64,000 nt of DNA from Zobellella maritima (lineage in GTDB: Bacteria; Pseudomonadota; Gammaproteobacteria; Enterobacterales; Aeromonadaceae): positions 1,300,602 through 1,364,601 of the forward strand of contig NZ_QCZE01000001.1 of the NCBI RefSeq assembly GCF_003075035.1, in the 5' to 3' direction. The notes below the pieces were generated by a model. It ran no database searches and had not been told where the DNA came from. It was given only the letters and a program-made list of their open reading frames with translations. Shown one piece after another: positions 1 through 8,849 of the stretch (its first letter is position 1; each line of letters begins with the position of its first letter). Both the position numbers and the translations under genes were made by a program.

Positions 1-90
1 GCCGGCCTCCGGCCCTTCCTGGTGCATGCCGATGCCGGCGGCTTTATTGACAGCATAAAAGTCCGGGTGGGCCAACAATATCTGTGTCAT
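1..90 (-). CDS. RluA-family pseudouridine synthase, 5' fragment
   Basis: Only the first 30 codons lie in the window; the gene runs off the left edge. The minus-strand frame opens with ATG at 90 and stays open to base 1. The translated start contains the segment [14 protein letters not shown], which resembles the N-terminal VNKPAGxxxH region of RluA-type RNA pseudouridine synthases, enzymes that isomerise uridine in rRNA or tRNA. No catalytic Asp (RLD motif) is visible because the fragment is too short, so the family call rests on this one motif. No strong Shine-Dalgarno is seen ahead of the ATG. Confidence 0.55.
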   Translation of the reverse strand, partial: MTQILLAHPDFYAVNKAAGIGMHQEGPEAG

Positions 91-140
91 AGGGGAAATA
101 CACCAAGCTGGAGGGAGTTAAATGGCAGCAATAGAATAGC

Positions 141-176
141 AAAAAGCCCAGCATGGCAAGATGCTGGGCTTTTGTT
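141..176 (-). terminator. Rho-independent terminator after tRNA-Ser
   Basis: A 10-bp perfect stem (agcccagcat at 145-154, atgctgggct at 161-170) with a 6-base loop. Read on the minus strand it is followed by a T run, and it lies about 40 bases downstream of the tRNA-Ser gene at 215-305. Confidence 0.8.
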
Positions 177-214
177 TACCCGTCAAGTGGCTGACGAGTC
201 ATCCATTTTCAATA

Positions 215-305
215 TGGCGGAGGAGCAGGGATTTGAACCCTGGGTGGGCTATAAACCCACGCCGGTTTTCAAGACCGGTGCATTAAACCACTCTGCCACC
301 CCTCC
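215..305 (-). tRNA. serT: tRNA-Ser (UGA)
   Basis: On the minus strand the sequence folds as a class II tRNA: acceptor GGAGGGG pairs with CTCCTCC, the anticodon stem CCGGT/ACCGG encloses loop CTTGAAA with anticodon UGA, there is a long variable arm typical of tRNA-Ser, a T arm with GTTCAAATC, and an encoded CCA end at 215-217. It differs by one base, seen in the D-arm region, from the second copy at 5896-5986. Confidence 0.95.
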
Positions 306-399
306 GACGGGCGCCAATATTACGCAGCCTACCCTGGCTTGTAAACCATAAAATCAAGGCACGCGTGCGAGTGGGCAATAAATGGGCAGAAGAGCCCAT

Positions 400-1425
400 T
401 CAACCAAAGGGCCGCTGTCCCGCCTCGTACAATTTAAGCAGCGCGCGGTTGACACCGGCTTCCGCCGCCTTGGCCAATTTGTCTTTCAGGGTTTGCTTCG
501 GTTTGTGTCTCAGGCTGATGACATGATGACTGTCAACCTTGTCCAGCAGATACTGGCTACTGGTCATCAGCCGGTCTACCAGACCCAGTTCCTTGGCGTC
601 TGCCGCCAGCCAATGTTCGCCGGTGGCCACCTTGTCCAGCGCCAGCGCCGGGCGGTTGGTCTGGATAAAGTCCTTGAAACGCTGATGGATGACTTCCAGT
701 TCCTCGCGGAACTTGGCGCGACCTTCATCGTCATTTTCACCAAACAATGTCAGGGTACGCTTGTACTGCCCCGCCGTATGGAGCTCGATATCGATATCTT
801 TCTTCTTCAACAACTTGTTGAAATTAGGCAGCTGGGCAACCACACCAATGGAGCCGACGATGGCGAAGGGGGCCGCGAGTATCTGTTCACCGACACAGGC
901 CATCATGTAACCGCCGCTGGCCGCCACCTTGTCGATAGCGATATTCAATTTCAAGCCATGCTCCTTCAGCCGGCCAAGCTCGGCTGCCGCCAGCCCATAA
1001 CCATGGACCACGCCGCCACCGGACTCCAGCCGCAGCAGCACTTCATCGCCGGGTTGGGCCAGCTGTAACAGGGCGGTGACTTCCAGGCTCAGATCGCTGA
1101 CCTCGTGGGCGTCCATGCTGCCCTTGAAATCCAGCACATACAATTTGGGCTTGAGGGTCACAGCGGCTTTCTTGGCCTCCTTCCTGGCCCGTTTTACTTC
1201 CTGTTTCAACGCCTTGCGCTCCGCCTCTGTTACGGCACTCGCCAGCTGCAGGCGCTGTTTCTGACGCTGTAGCCGGGCACTGATATCATCCACTTCCAGC
1301 CGCTCGGCTTGTTGCTTCTGCCTGGCCACCACCCCAGCCACCAGGGCGACCAGCAGCACGATGGCCAAGACCCAAGTCAGGCTCTTGGCCACAAATAAAC
1401 CGTACTCATAGAAAAATTCCAGCAT
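400..1425 (-). CDS. sohB: Probable inner-membrane serine protease SohB (peptidase family S49)
   Basis: 341 residues, close to the usual length of SohB. One N-terminal membrane segment spans about residues 16-35, followed by a charged helical linker (35-90) and an S49 protease domain related to signal peptide peptidase SppA. The predicted nucleophile is Ser170 in VAASGGYMM. Lys222 in GQYKR is 52 residues later, the same spacing as the Ser/Lys dyad of Bacillus SppA. The protein is expected to be anchored in the inner membrane with the catalytic domain in the periplasm, cleaving membrane or signal-peptide substrates. It is divergent from yciK, an arrangement also known in E. coli. A small hairpin (381-400) overlaps the stop codon. 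Confidence 0.9.
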   Translation of the reverse strand: MLEFFYEYGLFVAKSLTWVLAIVLLVALVAGVVARQKQQAERLEVDDISARLQRQKQRLQLASAVTEAERKALKQEVKRARKEAKKAAVTLKPKLYVLDFKGSMDAHEVSDLSLEVTALLQLAQPGDEVLLRLESGGGVVHGYGLAAAELGRLKEHGLKLNIAIDKVAASGGYMMACVGEQILAAPFAIVGSIGVVAQLPNFNKLLKKKDIDIELHTAGQYKRTLTLFGENDDEGRAKFREELEVIHQRFKDFIQTNRPALALDKVATGEHWLAADAKELGLVDRLMTSSQYLLDKVDSHHVISLRHKPKQTLKDKLAKAAEAGVNRALLKLYEAGQRPFG

Positions 1426-1635
1426 GGGATCTCCTCAGTTATGCCAGGCGCTATTCTAAATATCTGATCCTCATAGCGCTACCTTGGGATCAAGGCTCGA
1501 TGCTGAATGCTCACCAGGTCCCCCGGACGTCATGACAGCTCAGAATCCTCCGCTTTTTTAAGCCAGCCACTGGCATCCGACGCCAGAGTCTGGTTTGATC
1601 CCTGCATTCCATAACATTCAAGTGAAAGAGGCTTC

Positions 1636-2403
1636 ATGCAGGACTATCACCCATCGGCCGATCTATTGAAAAACAAGGTTATTCTGGTTACCGGCGCCGG
1701 TGACGGCATCGGGCGCCAAGCAGCGCTGAGCTTCGCCGCCCACGGCGCCACCCTGATCTTGCTGGGTAAAACCGTGAAAAAACTGGAAGCCGTATATGAT
1801 GAGCTGCTGGAGCAAGGCAGCCCAGAACCGGCCATCATCCCCCTGGACCTGCAGGGAGCGACCCGCCAGCACTACCTGGATATGGCCGAAACCATCAAAC
1901 AGCAATTTGGTCGCCTCGACGGGGTATTGTTCAATGCCAGCCTGTTGGGCACCCTGGGACCGCTCGACATGATCGGCGAAGATGAATGGGACAAGGTGAT
2001 GCAGGTCAATCTCAAATCCCAGTTCCTGATGACCCAGACGTTGTTGCCGCTGCTGAAAGCCAGCGCCCCCTCCTCTATCATCTACACCAGTTCCGGTGTC
2101 GGCAAACAGGGCCGCGCCTACTGGGGCAGCTATGCCGTCTCCAAGTTTGCCACCGAGGGCATGATGCAGGTACTGGCCGACGAGTTGTCCAATACCCAGG
2201 TCAGGGTGAACTGCATCAACCCGGGGGCGACCCGCACCGCCATGCGCGCCCGCGCCTATCCGGGCGAGAATCCCGAAAGCCTGCGTACCCCGGCCGAGAT
2301 CATGCCGAGTTACCTCTACCTGATGGGCGACGACAGCCAGGCGGTGACCGGCCAGTCACTGGACGCCCAGCCTGACAAAGTAAGCAAGCCCGCCACTGAT
2401 TGA
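1636..2403 (+). CDS. yciK: YciK family short-chain dehydrogenase/reductase
   Basis: 255 residues of classic SDR type. The dinucleotide-binding motif TGAGDGIG is at residues 19-26, an NAS-type motif (FNAS) is near 99-102, the catalytic Ser lies in YTSSGVG (150-156), and YxxxK is Y166/K170. These give a Rossmann-fold NAD(P)H oxidoreductase. The overall sequence, including the start MQDYHP, matches the YciK family, whose physiological substrate is not established. The start is preceded by GTGAAAGAGG. It is divergent from sohB, as in E. coli. Confidence 0.9.
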   Translation: MQDYHPSADLLKNKVILVTGAGDGIGRQAALSFAAHGATLILLGKTVKKLEAVYDELLEQGSPEPAIIPLDLQGATRQHYLDMAETIKQQFGRLDGVLFNASLLGTLGPLDMIGEDEWDKVMQVNLKSQFLMTQTLLPLLKASAPSSIIYTSSGVGKQGRAYWGSYAVSKFATEGMMQVLADELSNTQVRVNCINPGATRTAMRARAYPGENPESLRTPAEIMPSYLYLMGDDSQAVTGQSLDAQPDKVSKPATD

Positions 2404-2505
2404 ACTGGCAAGAATCGCTGAGCCGGTTAACAATAAACAAATAGTTTAATCGGAGTAACATCACAAGGGCCGCCCAGGTCCTTGTTCAGCGCAAAAGGAA
2501 ATGCC

Positions 2506-3402
2506 ATGTATCGTCCCAAAAGTACGGTAGAGCAGTGGCGTATTTTTCAGGCAGTCGTGGACTGCGGCGGTTATGCTCAGGCCGCAGAAGCCCTCAACAA
2601 GAGCCAGTCTTCTCTTAATCATGCGGTTGCCAAACTTCAACAGGGACTAGGTCTGGCCCTGTTGGAGGTCAAAGGCAGGAAGGCCTATCTCACCCCTGCC
2701 GGCGAAGTATTTTTACGCCGCTCCCGTAAGTTGACCCAGGATATAGAAGGCCTGGAGCAATTGGCCGATGTCCTGGCCAAGGGCTGGGAACCGCTCCTGC
2801 GTATCGTGGTTGAGGCATCGCTGCCGCGCCAGCCGCTATACGATGCCCTGGCCGCCTTTACCAATCAGTCCCGGGGCTGTCGCATCCATCTGCTGGAAGC
2901 CCAACCATCCGGCTGCCAGACGGTGGTCACCAAGCAGGCCGCCGATATCGTGCTGGCCAGCCGCACCTTCTCCGGGGCGAGCGCCCTGCCCCTGGCCACG
3001 ACCACCTATGTTCCCGTGTGTGCCCCCAACCACCCACTGACCGAATTCGACGAAATCAGCCAGGTCGAGCTGGAACATCAGCTGGAATTGGTGCTGGCCG
3101 ATGGCAGCGAGGAAGAAGAAGGCTGGGCCAGGACCGAACAAAGGTGGATTATCAACCACCTGCACGATACCTTATCGCTGCTGCGCCGGGGCGTCGGCTT
3201 CGCCTGGCTGCCGCTGGATGTGATCTCCCCCCTGGTGGAAGCCGGTCAGTTACAGCGCTTGCCCATGGCCCATCATGGCTTGCGCAAGCGCTTTACCCAC
3301 CTTATCCTGCCCCGGGCCACACCGCCCGGACCCGCGGCAAGCCTACTGCTGACCCTGATCAGGCAGGATTACGGCCTGAGCAGCTCGGCCGTGTCGGCTT
3401 AG
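2506..3402 (+). CDS. LysR-family transcriptional regulator
   Basis: 298 residues from the ATG at 2506, which has AAAGGAA seven bases upstream; an upstream in-frame ATG at 2482 has no ribosome site. An N-terminal winged helix-turn-helix (about residues 5-60, with AAEALNKSQSSLNHAVAKL as the recognition region) is followed by a LysR substrate-binding domain. It sits 81 bases before a MalY/PatB-type lyase gene on the same strand, so control of that gene is possible. The effector and targets cannot be told from the sequence. Confidence 0.85.
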   Translation: MYRPKSTVEQWRIFQAVVDCGGYAQAAEALNKSQSSLNHAVAKLQQGLGLALLEVKGRKAYLTPAGEVFLRRSRKLTQDIEGLEQLADVLAKGWEPLLRIVVEASLPRQPLYDALAAFTNQSRGCRIHLLEAQPSGCQTVVTKQAADIVLASRTFSGASALPLATTTYVPVCAPNHPLTEFDEISQVELEHQLELVLADGSEEEEGWARTEQRWIINHLHDTLSLLRRGVGFAWLPLDVISPLVEAGQLQRLPMAHHGLRKRFTHLILPRATPPGPAASLLLTLIRQDYGLSSSAVSA

Positions 3403-3483
3403 GGATACGTCCTCGCCAGCGAGAACTTGCCAGCCCCCGACGTCTTCCTTATGCTGGCCTTCTCGTTGTTAACAGGATGACCT

Positions 3484-4620
3484 ATGTTTGATTTTGATCA
3501 GTGGATAGACAGGAAGCCAAGCCGAGCACTGAAGTGGCTGAAATATGAAGGGACCGACATTCTGCCCATGTGGGTCGCGGATACCGAATTCAAGGCCCCG
3601 CCGGCGGTGATAGAGGCGCTACGACAGCGGGTTGATCACGGCATCTTCGGCTACAGCCGTCCCAGCCCGGCGCTGACCGAACTGATTATAGCCCGTATGG
3701 CGGAACGTTATGACTGGCAAATTGAAGCTGACTGGCTGGTGTATATGCCGGGTGTGGTACCGGCCCTGAACCTGGCCTGCCAGACTTTCAGCGAGCCGGG
3801 CCACTCCATCCTGATGCCCAAGCCTATCTATTATCCGTTTCTGCATGCCCCCGGCTTCCACGGCCGCAAGGCCGCCCATGTGTCCATGGTCGAAAAGGAG
3901 GGTCGCTGGCTGCTGGATCTGGAGGAGCTGGAAGCCCAGGCCAAGGACGCCGAGCTGCTGTTGTTCTGCAATCCCCATAATCCGGGCGGCACCATCTACA
4001 GCAGGGAAGAGCTGTTGGCCATCAACGATATCGCCAAACGCCACAACCTGTTGGTGTGCTCCGACGAGATCCACTGCGATCTGCTTCTGGATAAAGGCAA
4101 ACAACACCTGCCCTATGCCGCCCTGGACGAAGATGCCGCCGACCGCAGCATCATCCTGATGGCACCGAGCAAGACCTTTAATATTGCCGGTCTGTGCTGC
4201 TCGTTTGCGGTGATCCCCAATGCCGAGCTGCGCACCCGCTTCACCCGTGCCGCTCGTGGCATCATGGCCGATGTCAACCTGCTGGGGTTTGTCGCCGCCG
4301 AAGCCGCCTATCAGGATGGTGATGACTGGCTGGAGGCGCAACTGGCCTACCTGCGTCAGAACCGGGACATTATCGTCGATCGGCTGGGCAAGGTACCGGG
4401 GGTCAAGGTGCTGTCACCCGAGGCAACCTATCTGGCCTGGATCGATATCAGCGCGCTGGAGCTCGAGGATCCCATCGGTTTCTTCGAACAGGCAGGCGTG
4501 GGCCTGTCTCCCGGTGGCCAGTTCGGTGGCAGTGACTTTGTGCGGCTTAACTTTGGTTGTCCCCGAGCCATGCTTGATGAAGCCCTGCATCGCATGATAG
4601 CGGCCATCAATGCCCGCTAA
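3484..4620 (+). CDS. MalY/PatB family PLP-dependent C-S lyase / aminotransferase
   Basis: 378 residues of the fold-type I PLP family. Visible motifs are CNPHNPGG (162-169), SDEIHCDL (193-200, the Asp that contacts the PLP ring nitrogen) and the PLP lysine K230 in APSKTFNIAG. Length and motifs fit MalY/PatB cystathionine beta-lyases (C-S lyases), which release pyruvate, ammonia and a thiol from cystathionine or cysteine conjugates. The ATG has AGGATG upstream. The preceding LysR gene is the probable regulator. An aminotransferase role cannot be excluded by motif alone. Confidence 0.85.
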   Translation: MFDFDQWIDRKPSRALKWLKYEGTDILPMWVADTEFKAPPAVIEALRQRVDHGIFGYSRPSPALTELIIARMAERYDWQIEADWLVYMPGVVPALNLACQTFSEPGHSILMPKPIYYPFLHAPGFHGRKAAHVSMVEKEGRWLLDLEELEAQAKDAELLLFCNPHNPGGTIYSREELLAINDIAKRHNLLVCSDEIHCDLLLDKGKQHLPYAALDEDAADRSIILMAPSKTFNIAGLCCSFAVIPNAELRTRFTRAARGIMADVNLLGFVAAEAAYQDGDDWLEAQLAYLRQNRDIIVDRLGKVPGVKVLSPEATYLAWIDISALELEDPIGFFEQAGVGLSPGGQFGGSDFVRLNFGCPRAMLDEALHRMIAAINAR

Positions 4621-4792
4621 CGGGTAGCGGGAAGGGGCGTGACAGACGCCCCCTCCCCATCCGCTCACTGCCGATACATTCCCCCATAGCGCAAATCGTC
4701 TCCATTCAGCACCATTAACTGGCATTTATTGACTATCTTTTAAGGGCTTGAACACAAGCTACATGCTTGCCACGCCACTAAGGAAGAGCACT

Positions 4793-5770
4793 ATGTCAAT
4801 GATCACTCCCCTGGGTGCCGTCATCCTGGGCCTGAGCCTGAGCGCCCTCCTGCCGAACGTCCTGGCCACCGAGCAGACCTTTATCTCCATTGGTACCGGA
4901 GGCGTTACCGGCGTCTATTATCCGACCGGAGGGGCCATCTGCCGGTTGCTCAACCAGAGTCGAAGCGAGCATGGCATTCGCTGCTCGGTCGAGAGTAGCG
5001 GCGGCTCCCCCGATAACCTCACCGCATTGCGGGCTGGTGAACTGGAAGTGGCGTTGACCCAGTCGGACCTGGAGTATCAGGCGTATCATGGTGGTGGTTA
5101 TTTCGCCGGCCAGGCGGCGTTCAGCGATCTGCGTTCCGTGTTCGCCCTGTACGGTGAAGCAGTGACCATAGTGGCGCGCAAGGATGCCGGGATCACCCGC
5201 TTCGACGACCTGAAAGGTAAACGGATCAATATCGGCCATCCGGGATCGGGCCAACATCAGACCATGGGGCACCTGTTCACGGCCTATGGCTGGACCTTGA
5301 ACGATTTCAAGCTGGTGTCTGAGTTACGCCCTGCCGATCATGCTCAGGCGTTATGCGACAATCGCATCGATGCCTTTGCCTATGTCGTGGGTCACCCCAA
5401 CGGTTCCATCAAGGAAGCCGCCAACCGCTGTGACGTCAGCCTGGTGCCGATCGGTGGTGAGGTTGTGGACAAGCTGGTGGCCGACAACGCCTATTACCGT
5501 TACATCAGCATCCCGGCGGGGATGTACAGGGGTGTCGATGAACAGGTGAGGACCTTCGGGGTTGGCGCCAACCTGGTCACCCGGGCCGAGATCTCGGAAG
5601 AGATCATTTATCAGTTGACCAGGGCTGTATTCGACAACTTCGAACGGTTCGTTCGTCTACATCCCAGGCTTGCCGACCTGAAAAAAGAGCAGATGGTCAA
5701 AGTCGGCTTGAGTTCACCGCTGCACGAGGGCGCCAGTCGGTACTTTAACGAAAAGGGCCTGCTGGAATAG
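4793..5770 (+). CDS. TAXI-family TRAP transporter solute-binding protein
   Basis: The chosen ATG at 4793 has AGGAAG seven bases upstream and gives about 325 residues; an in-frame TTG at 4748 lacks such a site. The N-terminus is a signal peptide (hydrophobic stretch ending near NVLAT), so the protein is periplasmic. The mature part begins FISIGTGGVTGVYYPTGG, the hallmark of TAXI (TRAP-associated extracytoplasmic immunogenic) receptors, which bind small organic acids or amino acids such as glutamate for uptake. No TRAP permease gene is beside it, so its transporter partner must be elsewhere or absent. A strong terminator follows. Confidence 0.85.
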   Translation: MSMITPLGAVILGLSLSALLPNVLATEQTFISIGTGGVTGVYYPTGGAICRLLNQSRSEHGIRCSVESSGGSPDNLTALRAGELEVALTQSDLEYQAYHGGGYFAGQAAFSDLRSVFALYGEAVTIVARKDAGITRFDDLKGKRINIGHPGSGQHQTMGHLFTAYGWTLNDFKLVSELRPADHAQALCDNRIDAFAYVVGHPNGSIKEAANRCDVSLVPIGGEVVDKLVADNAYYRYISIPAGMYRGVDEQVRTFGVGANLVTRAEISEEIIYQLTRAVFDNFERFVRLHPRLADLKKEQMVKVGLSSPLHEGASRYFNEKGLLE

Positions 5771-5839
5771 CCCCCCAAGGCTTTCCCGGTGGCGAGTGAC
5801 ACCGCTGCCCGGGTGAAAGGAAGGCGCCAACGGGCGCAT

Positions 5840-5876
5840 AAAAAAACGCCAGGCTAACAGCCTGGCGTTTTTTTGC
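5840..5876. terminator. Bidirectional terminator (TAXI gene / tRNA-Ser)
   Basis: A 10-bp stem acgccaggct/agcctggcgt (5846-5855 and 5859-5868) has an A run on one side and a T run on the other. It can stop the TAXI gene on the plus strand and the tRNA-Ser at 5896-5986 on the minus strand. Confidence 0.85.
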
Positions 5877-5895
5877 TTTGCTAGCAAAGCGACTA

Positions 5896-5986
5896 TGGCG
5901 GAGGAGCAGGGATTTGAACCCTGGGTGGGCTATAAACCCACGCCGGTTTTCAAGACCGGTGCATTCAACCACTCTGCCACCCCTCC
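5896..5986 (-). tRNA. serT: tRNA-Ser (UGA), second copy
   Basis: 91 bases, with the same structure as the copy at 215-305: anticodon UGA in loop CTTGAAA, long variable arm and encoded CCA. I see one difference, in the D-arm region (gcattc here, gcatta there). Same strand, with its own shared terminator downstream. Confidence 0.95.
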
Positions 5987-6038
5987 GGAACGGAATGCAT
6001 CATACTGCCGGTGCCGGTGCCTGTAAAGAGCCGCAGGT

Positions 6039-6248
6039 TTAATTGCCTTTAAAATCATCACTCTGGGTGTTTTTTATCTGATCGGGCTGCGGTTCACGCG
6101 GGTACTTGGCAAAGTAGTGTCGCAAGAAGTCCTCATCCAGTGGAGACAAATCGAAATGGTTCAAAGCCTCGGCGATCCGCTCTGCCGTAATCTGCTCCTG
6201 CTCCAACAACCATGCCAGCGCCTTGCGCAGGGATTCATGTTCACGCAT
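6039..6248 (-). CDS. Small uncharacterised protein, 69 residues
   Basis: The start ATG at 6248 has GGAGG exactly six bases upstream; an ATG two codons earlier overlaps that site and is less likely. The product is a charged, mainly helical polypeptide of 69 residues with no cysteine, signal peptide or membrane segment. It has a leucine-rich middle (ALAWLLEQEQITAERIAEAL) and a hydrophilic tail. I do not recognise the family. It is divergent from the HPP-family gene and lies between that gene and tRNA-Ser. The ideal ribosome site and biased codon use make it a believable gene. Confidence 0.65.
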   Translation of the reverse strand: MREHESLRKALAWLLEQEQITAERIAEALNHFDLSPLDEDFLRHYFAKYPREPQPDQIKNTQSDDFKGN

Positions 6249-6374
6249 CTTCATCCTCCAATATAAGTTATAAGCTTTTAACGGAGACACTGCCTTTTAT
6301 TTTTTATGCATTATGAATACAATTTAATCCGTTTCTTTATAGCCATTCATAATATCCAACCCTTTGAGGTCACC

Positions 6375-6896
6375 ATGCATTTCAAACACCGTCTGCGAGA
6401 CGCCACCTTCGCCGGTATCGCTGCCTTCGTGGCGATTGTCTGCCTGAGCTATCTGAAGAGCTGGGCACACTTCATGGTATTGAGTGCACCTCTGGGCGCC
6501 ACCCTGGTGCTGCTACTGCTGCTGCCTTCGGCGCCGTTATCACGCCCCAAACACGTGATCCTGGGGCACCTGCTGACCACCTGTCTGGCCGTGATCGGGC
6601 TGGAGTGGCTGCCGGATCCCGTGCTCGGCCTGGCCACCTGCTTTGGCCTTGGGATCACCCTGATGGTGCTGACCGATACCCTGCATCCACCGGCCGGCGC
6701 CAATCCCCTGTTGATCTATCTGTCGGGCAATCACCTGCCGCCGATGGACTTTATCCTGCCCAACCTGACCGGCACCCTGTTTCTGGTCGCCTTTGCCAGC
6801 CTGTACCACTGGGCCTTTACCCACCGACGCTACCCGTTTGGACCGAAAGTAGCCCATCATAACGACGCCCCGGCCAAGCATAAGACACACCCTTGA
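6375..6896 (+). CDS. HPP family integral membrane protein
   Basis: 173 residues from the ATG at 6375, which has GAGG upstream; an upstream ATG at 6306 lacks a ribosome site. Four or five hydrophobic segments fill most of the protein. The motif DTLHPPAGANPLL carries the His-Pro-Pro that names the HPP family. Other HPP proteins include plastid and cyanobacterial members linked to nitrite transport; the substrate in gammaproteobacteria is not known. It precedes, on the same strand, a Tsx-like gene with its own CRP-type site, so the two are probably separate transcripts. Confidence 0.85.
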   Translation: MHFKHRLRDATFAGIAAFVAIVCLSYLKSWAHFMVLSAPLGATLVLLLLLPSAPLSRPKHVILGHLLTTCLAVIGLEWLPDPVLGLATCFGLGITLMVLTDTLHPPAGANPLLIYLSGNHLPPMDFILPNLTGTLFLVAFASLYHWAFTHRRYPFGPKVAHHNDAPAKHKTHP

Positions 6897-6997
6897 GCGG
6901 TAGTATGTGGCGGGCCGACAGCCGCAGACCCACTGTCGTTGCTTGCTCGGCACGTCTCTTCATAAGAAGAATCTTCACATGAAGATTAAATTAAAAT

Positions 6998-7013
6998 TGT
7001 GACACTCATCACA
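6998..7013 (+). promoter_or_regulatory. Consensus CRP (cAMP receptor protein) site
   Basis: The sequence TGTGA, six bases (cactca), then TCACA matches both half-sites of the CRP consensus exactly. It lies 125 bases before the start of the Tsx-like gene at 7139. CRP control of tsx is known in E. coli, so catabolite control here is a reasonable inference. Confidence 0.7.
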
Positions 7014-7138
7014 AAACCACCCCCGACTGTTCTGTAACATTATCGCACCGTGAGTGTTATCCACATGTTTCATTTGGATAAACACGATTTATCGGCAACA
7101 CGGATACCTTTCCTTTCCTTACATGACAGGGAGTCATA

Positions 7139-7921
7139 ATGAAAAGATCTGCCTTGGCATTGCTGATTGCCGTTGCCGCTGCACCGGCCGTTGGTGCAGA
7201 TTGGAGCAACACCGAATTGCATTACCAGCTGGGCGAACTCAAGCAAAATCCTTTCGGCCCCGATCCCGAGCAGAAGTCCACCACCAGTGTCTATACCCTG
7301 CAGCATGCCAGCGGCTGGCAATATGGGGATAACTTCTTCTTTATCGATTATTCCGACTGGGACGACGGGCAACGTCGGCGAGACTGGTACGGCGAGGGCT
7401 ATTTCAACTTCAGCCTGGGCAAGATCAGCGGCACCGAGCTGAGCCTCGGGCCGGTGAAAGATGTGGGCCTGGTCATGGGTGTCAATGCCGGTGGCGACAG
7501 CAAGATACGCAAGTATCTGCCCGGTCTCCAGCTGGCGCTAAAGGTCCCCGGTGCCGCCTTCTTCAATACCCTGCTTACCGCCTATATCGATGACAGCACA
7601 GGGGTCGCCGATGGCGGCGCACCCAGGGAGGGAAACATCTGGATGCTGGATACCGCCTGGGCCTTTCCGTTCGCCTTCGCCAGCCATGACTTCAGCCTGG
7701 AAGGCCATGCCGAATATATCGGCAGCCGCGACAATGAGTTTGGTGACAAGGTCAAGGGCCACTTCTTGGCTCAGCCTCAGTTGCGTTACGACCTGGGTAA
7801 AACCCTCTTCAACGACCCTCAGCGGCTGTTCGTCGGTATCGAATACCAGTACTGGCACAACAAGTTCGGCAGTGACATTACCGAAAGTGCCGTCCAGGGA
7901 CTGGCGGTCTGGCGATTCTGA
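7139..7921 (+). CDS. Tsx-like nucleoside-specific outer-membrane channel
   Basis: 260 residues. A cleavable signal peptide (about residues 1-20, ending VGA) precedes alternating short hydrophobic and polar strands and a C-terminal aromatic residue (VWRF), as in outer-membrane beta-barrels. Elements such as DWSNTELHYQLG, ASGWQYGDNFFF and YQYWHNKFG are typical of the Tsx/OmpK channel family, which lets nucleosides diffuse through the outer membrane and serves as a phage or colicin receptor. A consensus CRP site lies upstream. A diverged paralogue faces it at 7986-8849. Confidence 0.85.
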   Translation: MKRSALALLIAVAAAPAVGADWSNTELHYQLGELKQNPFGPDPEQKSTTSVYTLQHASGWQYGDNFFFIDYSDWDDGQRRRDWYGEGYFNFSLGKISGTELSLGPVKDVGLVMGVNAGGDSKIRKYLPGLQLALKVPGAAFFNTLLTAYIDDSTGVADGGAPREGNIWMLDTAWAFPFAFASHDFSLEGHAEYIGSRDNEFGDKVKGHFLAQPQLRYDLGKTLFNDPQRLFVGIEYQYWHNKFGSDITESAVQGLAVWRF

Positions 7922-7985
7922 TCAGCAGGCGAGAGGCCATAACGCGCCCTCCCGCCTGAACCTGGGGTGTGCCCGCTATCCAGGT

Positions 7986-8849
7986 CTAGAAATGCCACTC
8001 AAGCTGGAAGGTCGGTGCCGTGGTGTTGGTGCCCGCCTTGCCATGGTTACCAAACTTGTTATGCCAGTATTCATACCCCACTCCCGCCCACAGGGTATTT
8101 TGCTTGTTGAAGGCCAACTGGCCTATATCCAGCATCAGCGAGCTGCGCATCAGGACCTCGGGCTTGGTTTCCACATTAAAGTAATCCCTGCCCTTTTCGC
8201 CGTTATAGTTGGCAAACCCCTGGAATTTCATCGGCAGAAGACCCGCCATAAACGGAATCCCCCAGGCCGCGCTGACCACATAATAGGGATCGAAGCTAAT
8301 GTCCTTCTGATTACCCGGTAAGCCACAGGGCGTCAGGCCACAATGGTTTTTCTCATAAGCATAGAACAGGCTCAGATCGGCAAAACCCCTGGGCAGATCA
8401 AACTTCAGGGTCGGCCCCACCAGCAACAGGCGCTTCTTCGGTGCAAAGGCGGTATTTTTAGTGTTCCAGTCGAAGCCGGCTGACAACGCCACTTCCTTCA
8501 CCGGACCAAAGCCCAGATCGGTCTCAAATACCTTGCCCAGGTGCAGCTGATGGCGATAAGTCACATAGGCTTCGGTCGCCCCCTTGTCGCCACCGTTTGC
8601 CTTGTCATTGCTGTCTGATTGCAGCAGATCCACATTCAGGAAATTCTGCCCATAGGCATAGCCGCTGGTATGGGTAAATTGGATGATATGCTTTTGTATA
8701 TGATTTGGATTATTTGGCTCGGTAAATTCTGCTCCAAACCTGTATCCAATGTAGGTATCAGACCAGCTTAACGCGGCGGCATAAGGGGTCGTGGTGACGA
8801 CCAGTGCCAGCGTGGAAAGGGTAAGAGCGCGTTTGCCGACATAGTTCAT
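7986..8849 (-). CDS. Second Tsx-like outer-membrane channel
   Basis: 287 residues from the ATG at 8849, with AAGGA ten bases upstream; the in-frame GTG at 8867 overlaps that region. A signal peptide ends near YAAAL. The mature protein shows the same signatures as its neighbour (SWSDTYIGYRFG, TSGYAYGQNFLN, YEYWHNKFG) and ends in WHF, a beta-barrel terminus. It has an extra loop with two cysteines (HCGLTPCGLPG) that could form a disulphide outside the cell. Likely role: nucleoside or related solute passage across the outer membrane. Convergent with the paralogue at 7139-7921. Confidence 0.85.
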   Translation of the reverse strand: MNYVGKRALTLSTLALVVTTTPYAAALSWSDTYIGYRFGAEFTEPNNPNHIQKHIIQFTHTSGYAYGQNFLNVDLLQSDSNDKANGGDKGATEAYVTYRHQLHLGKVFETDLGFGPVKEVALSAGFDWNTKNTAFAPKKRLLLVGPTLKFDLPRGFADLSLFYAYEKNHCGLTPCGLPGNQKDISFDPYYVVSAAWGIPFMAGLLPMKFQGFANYNGEKGRDYFNVETKPEVLMRSSLMLDIGQLAFNKQNTLWAGVGYEYWHNKFGNHGKAGTNTTAPTFQLEWHF

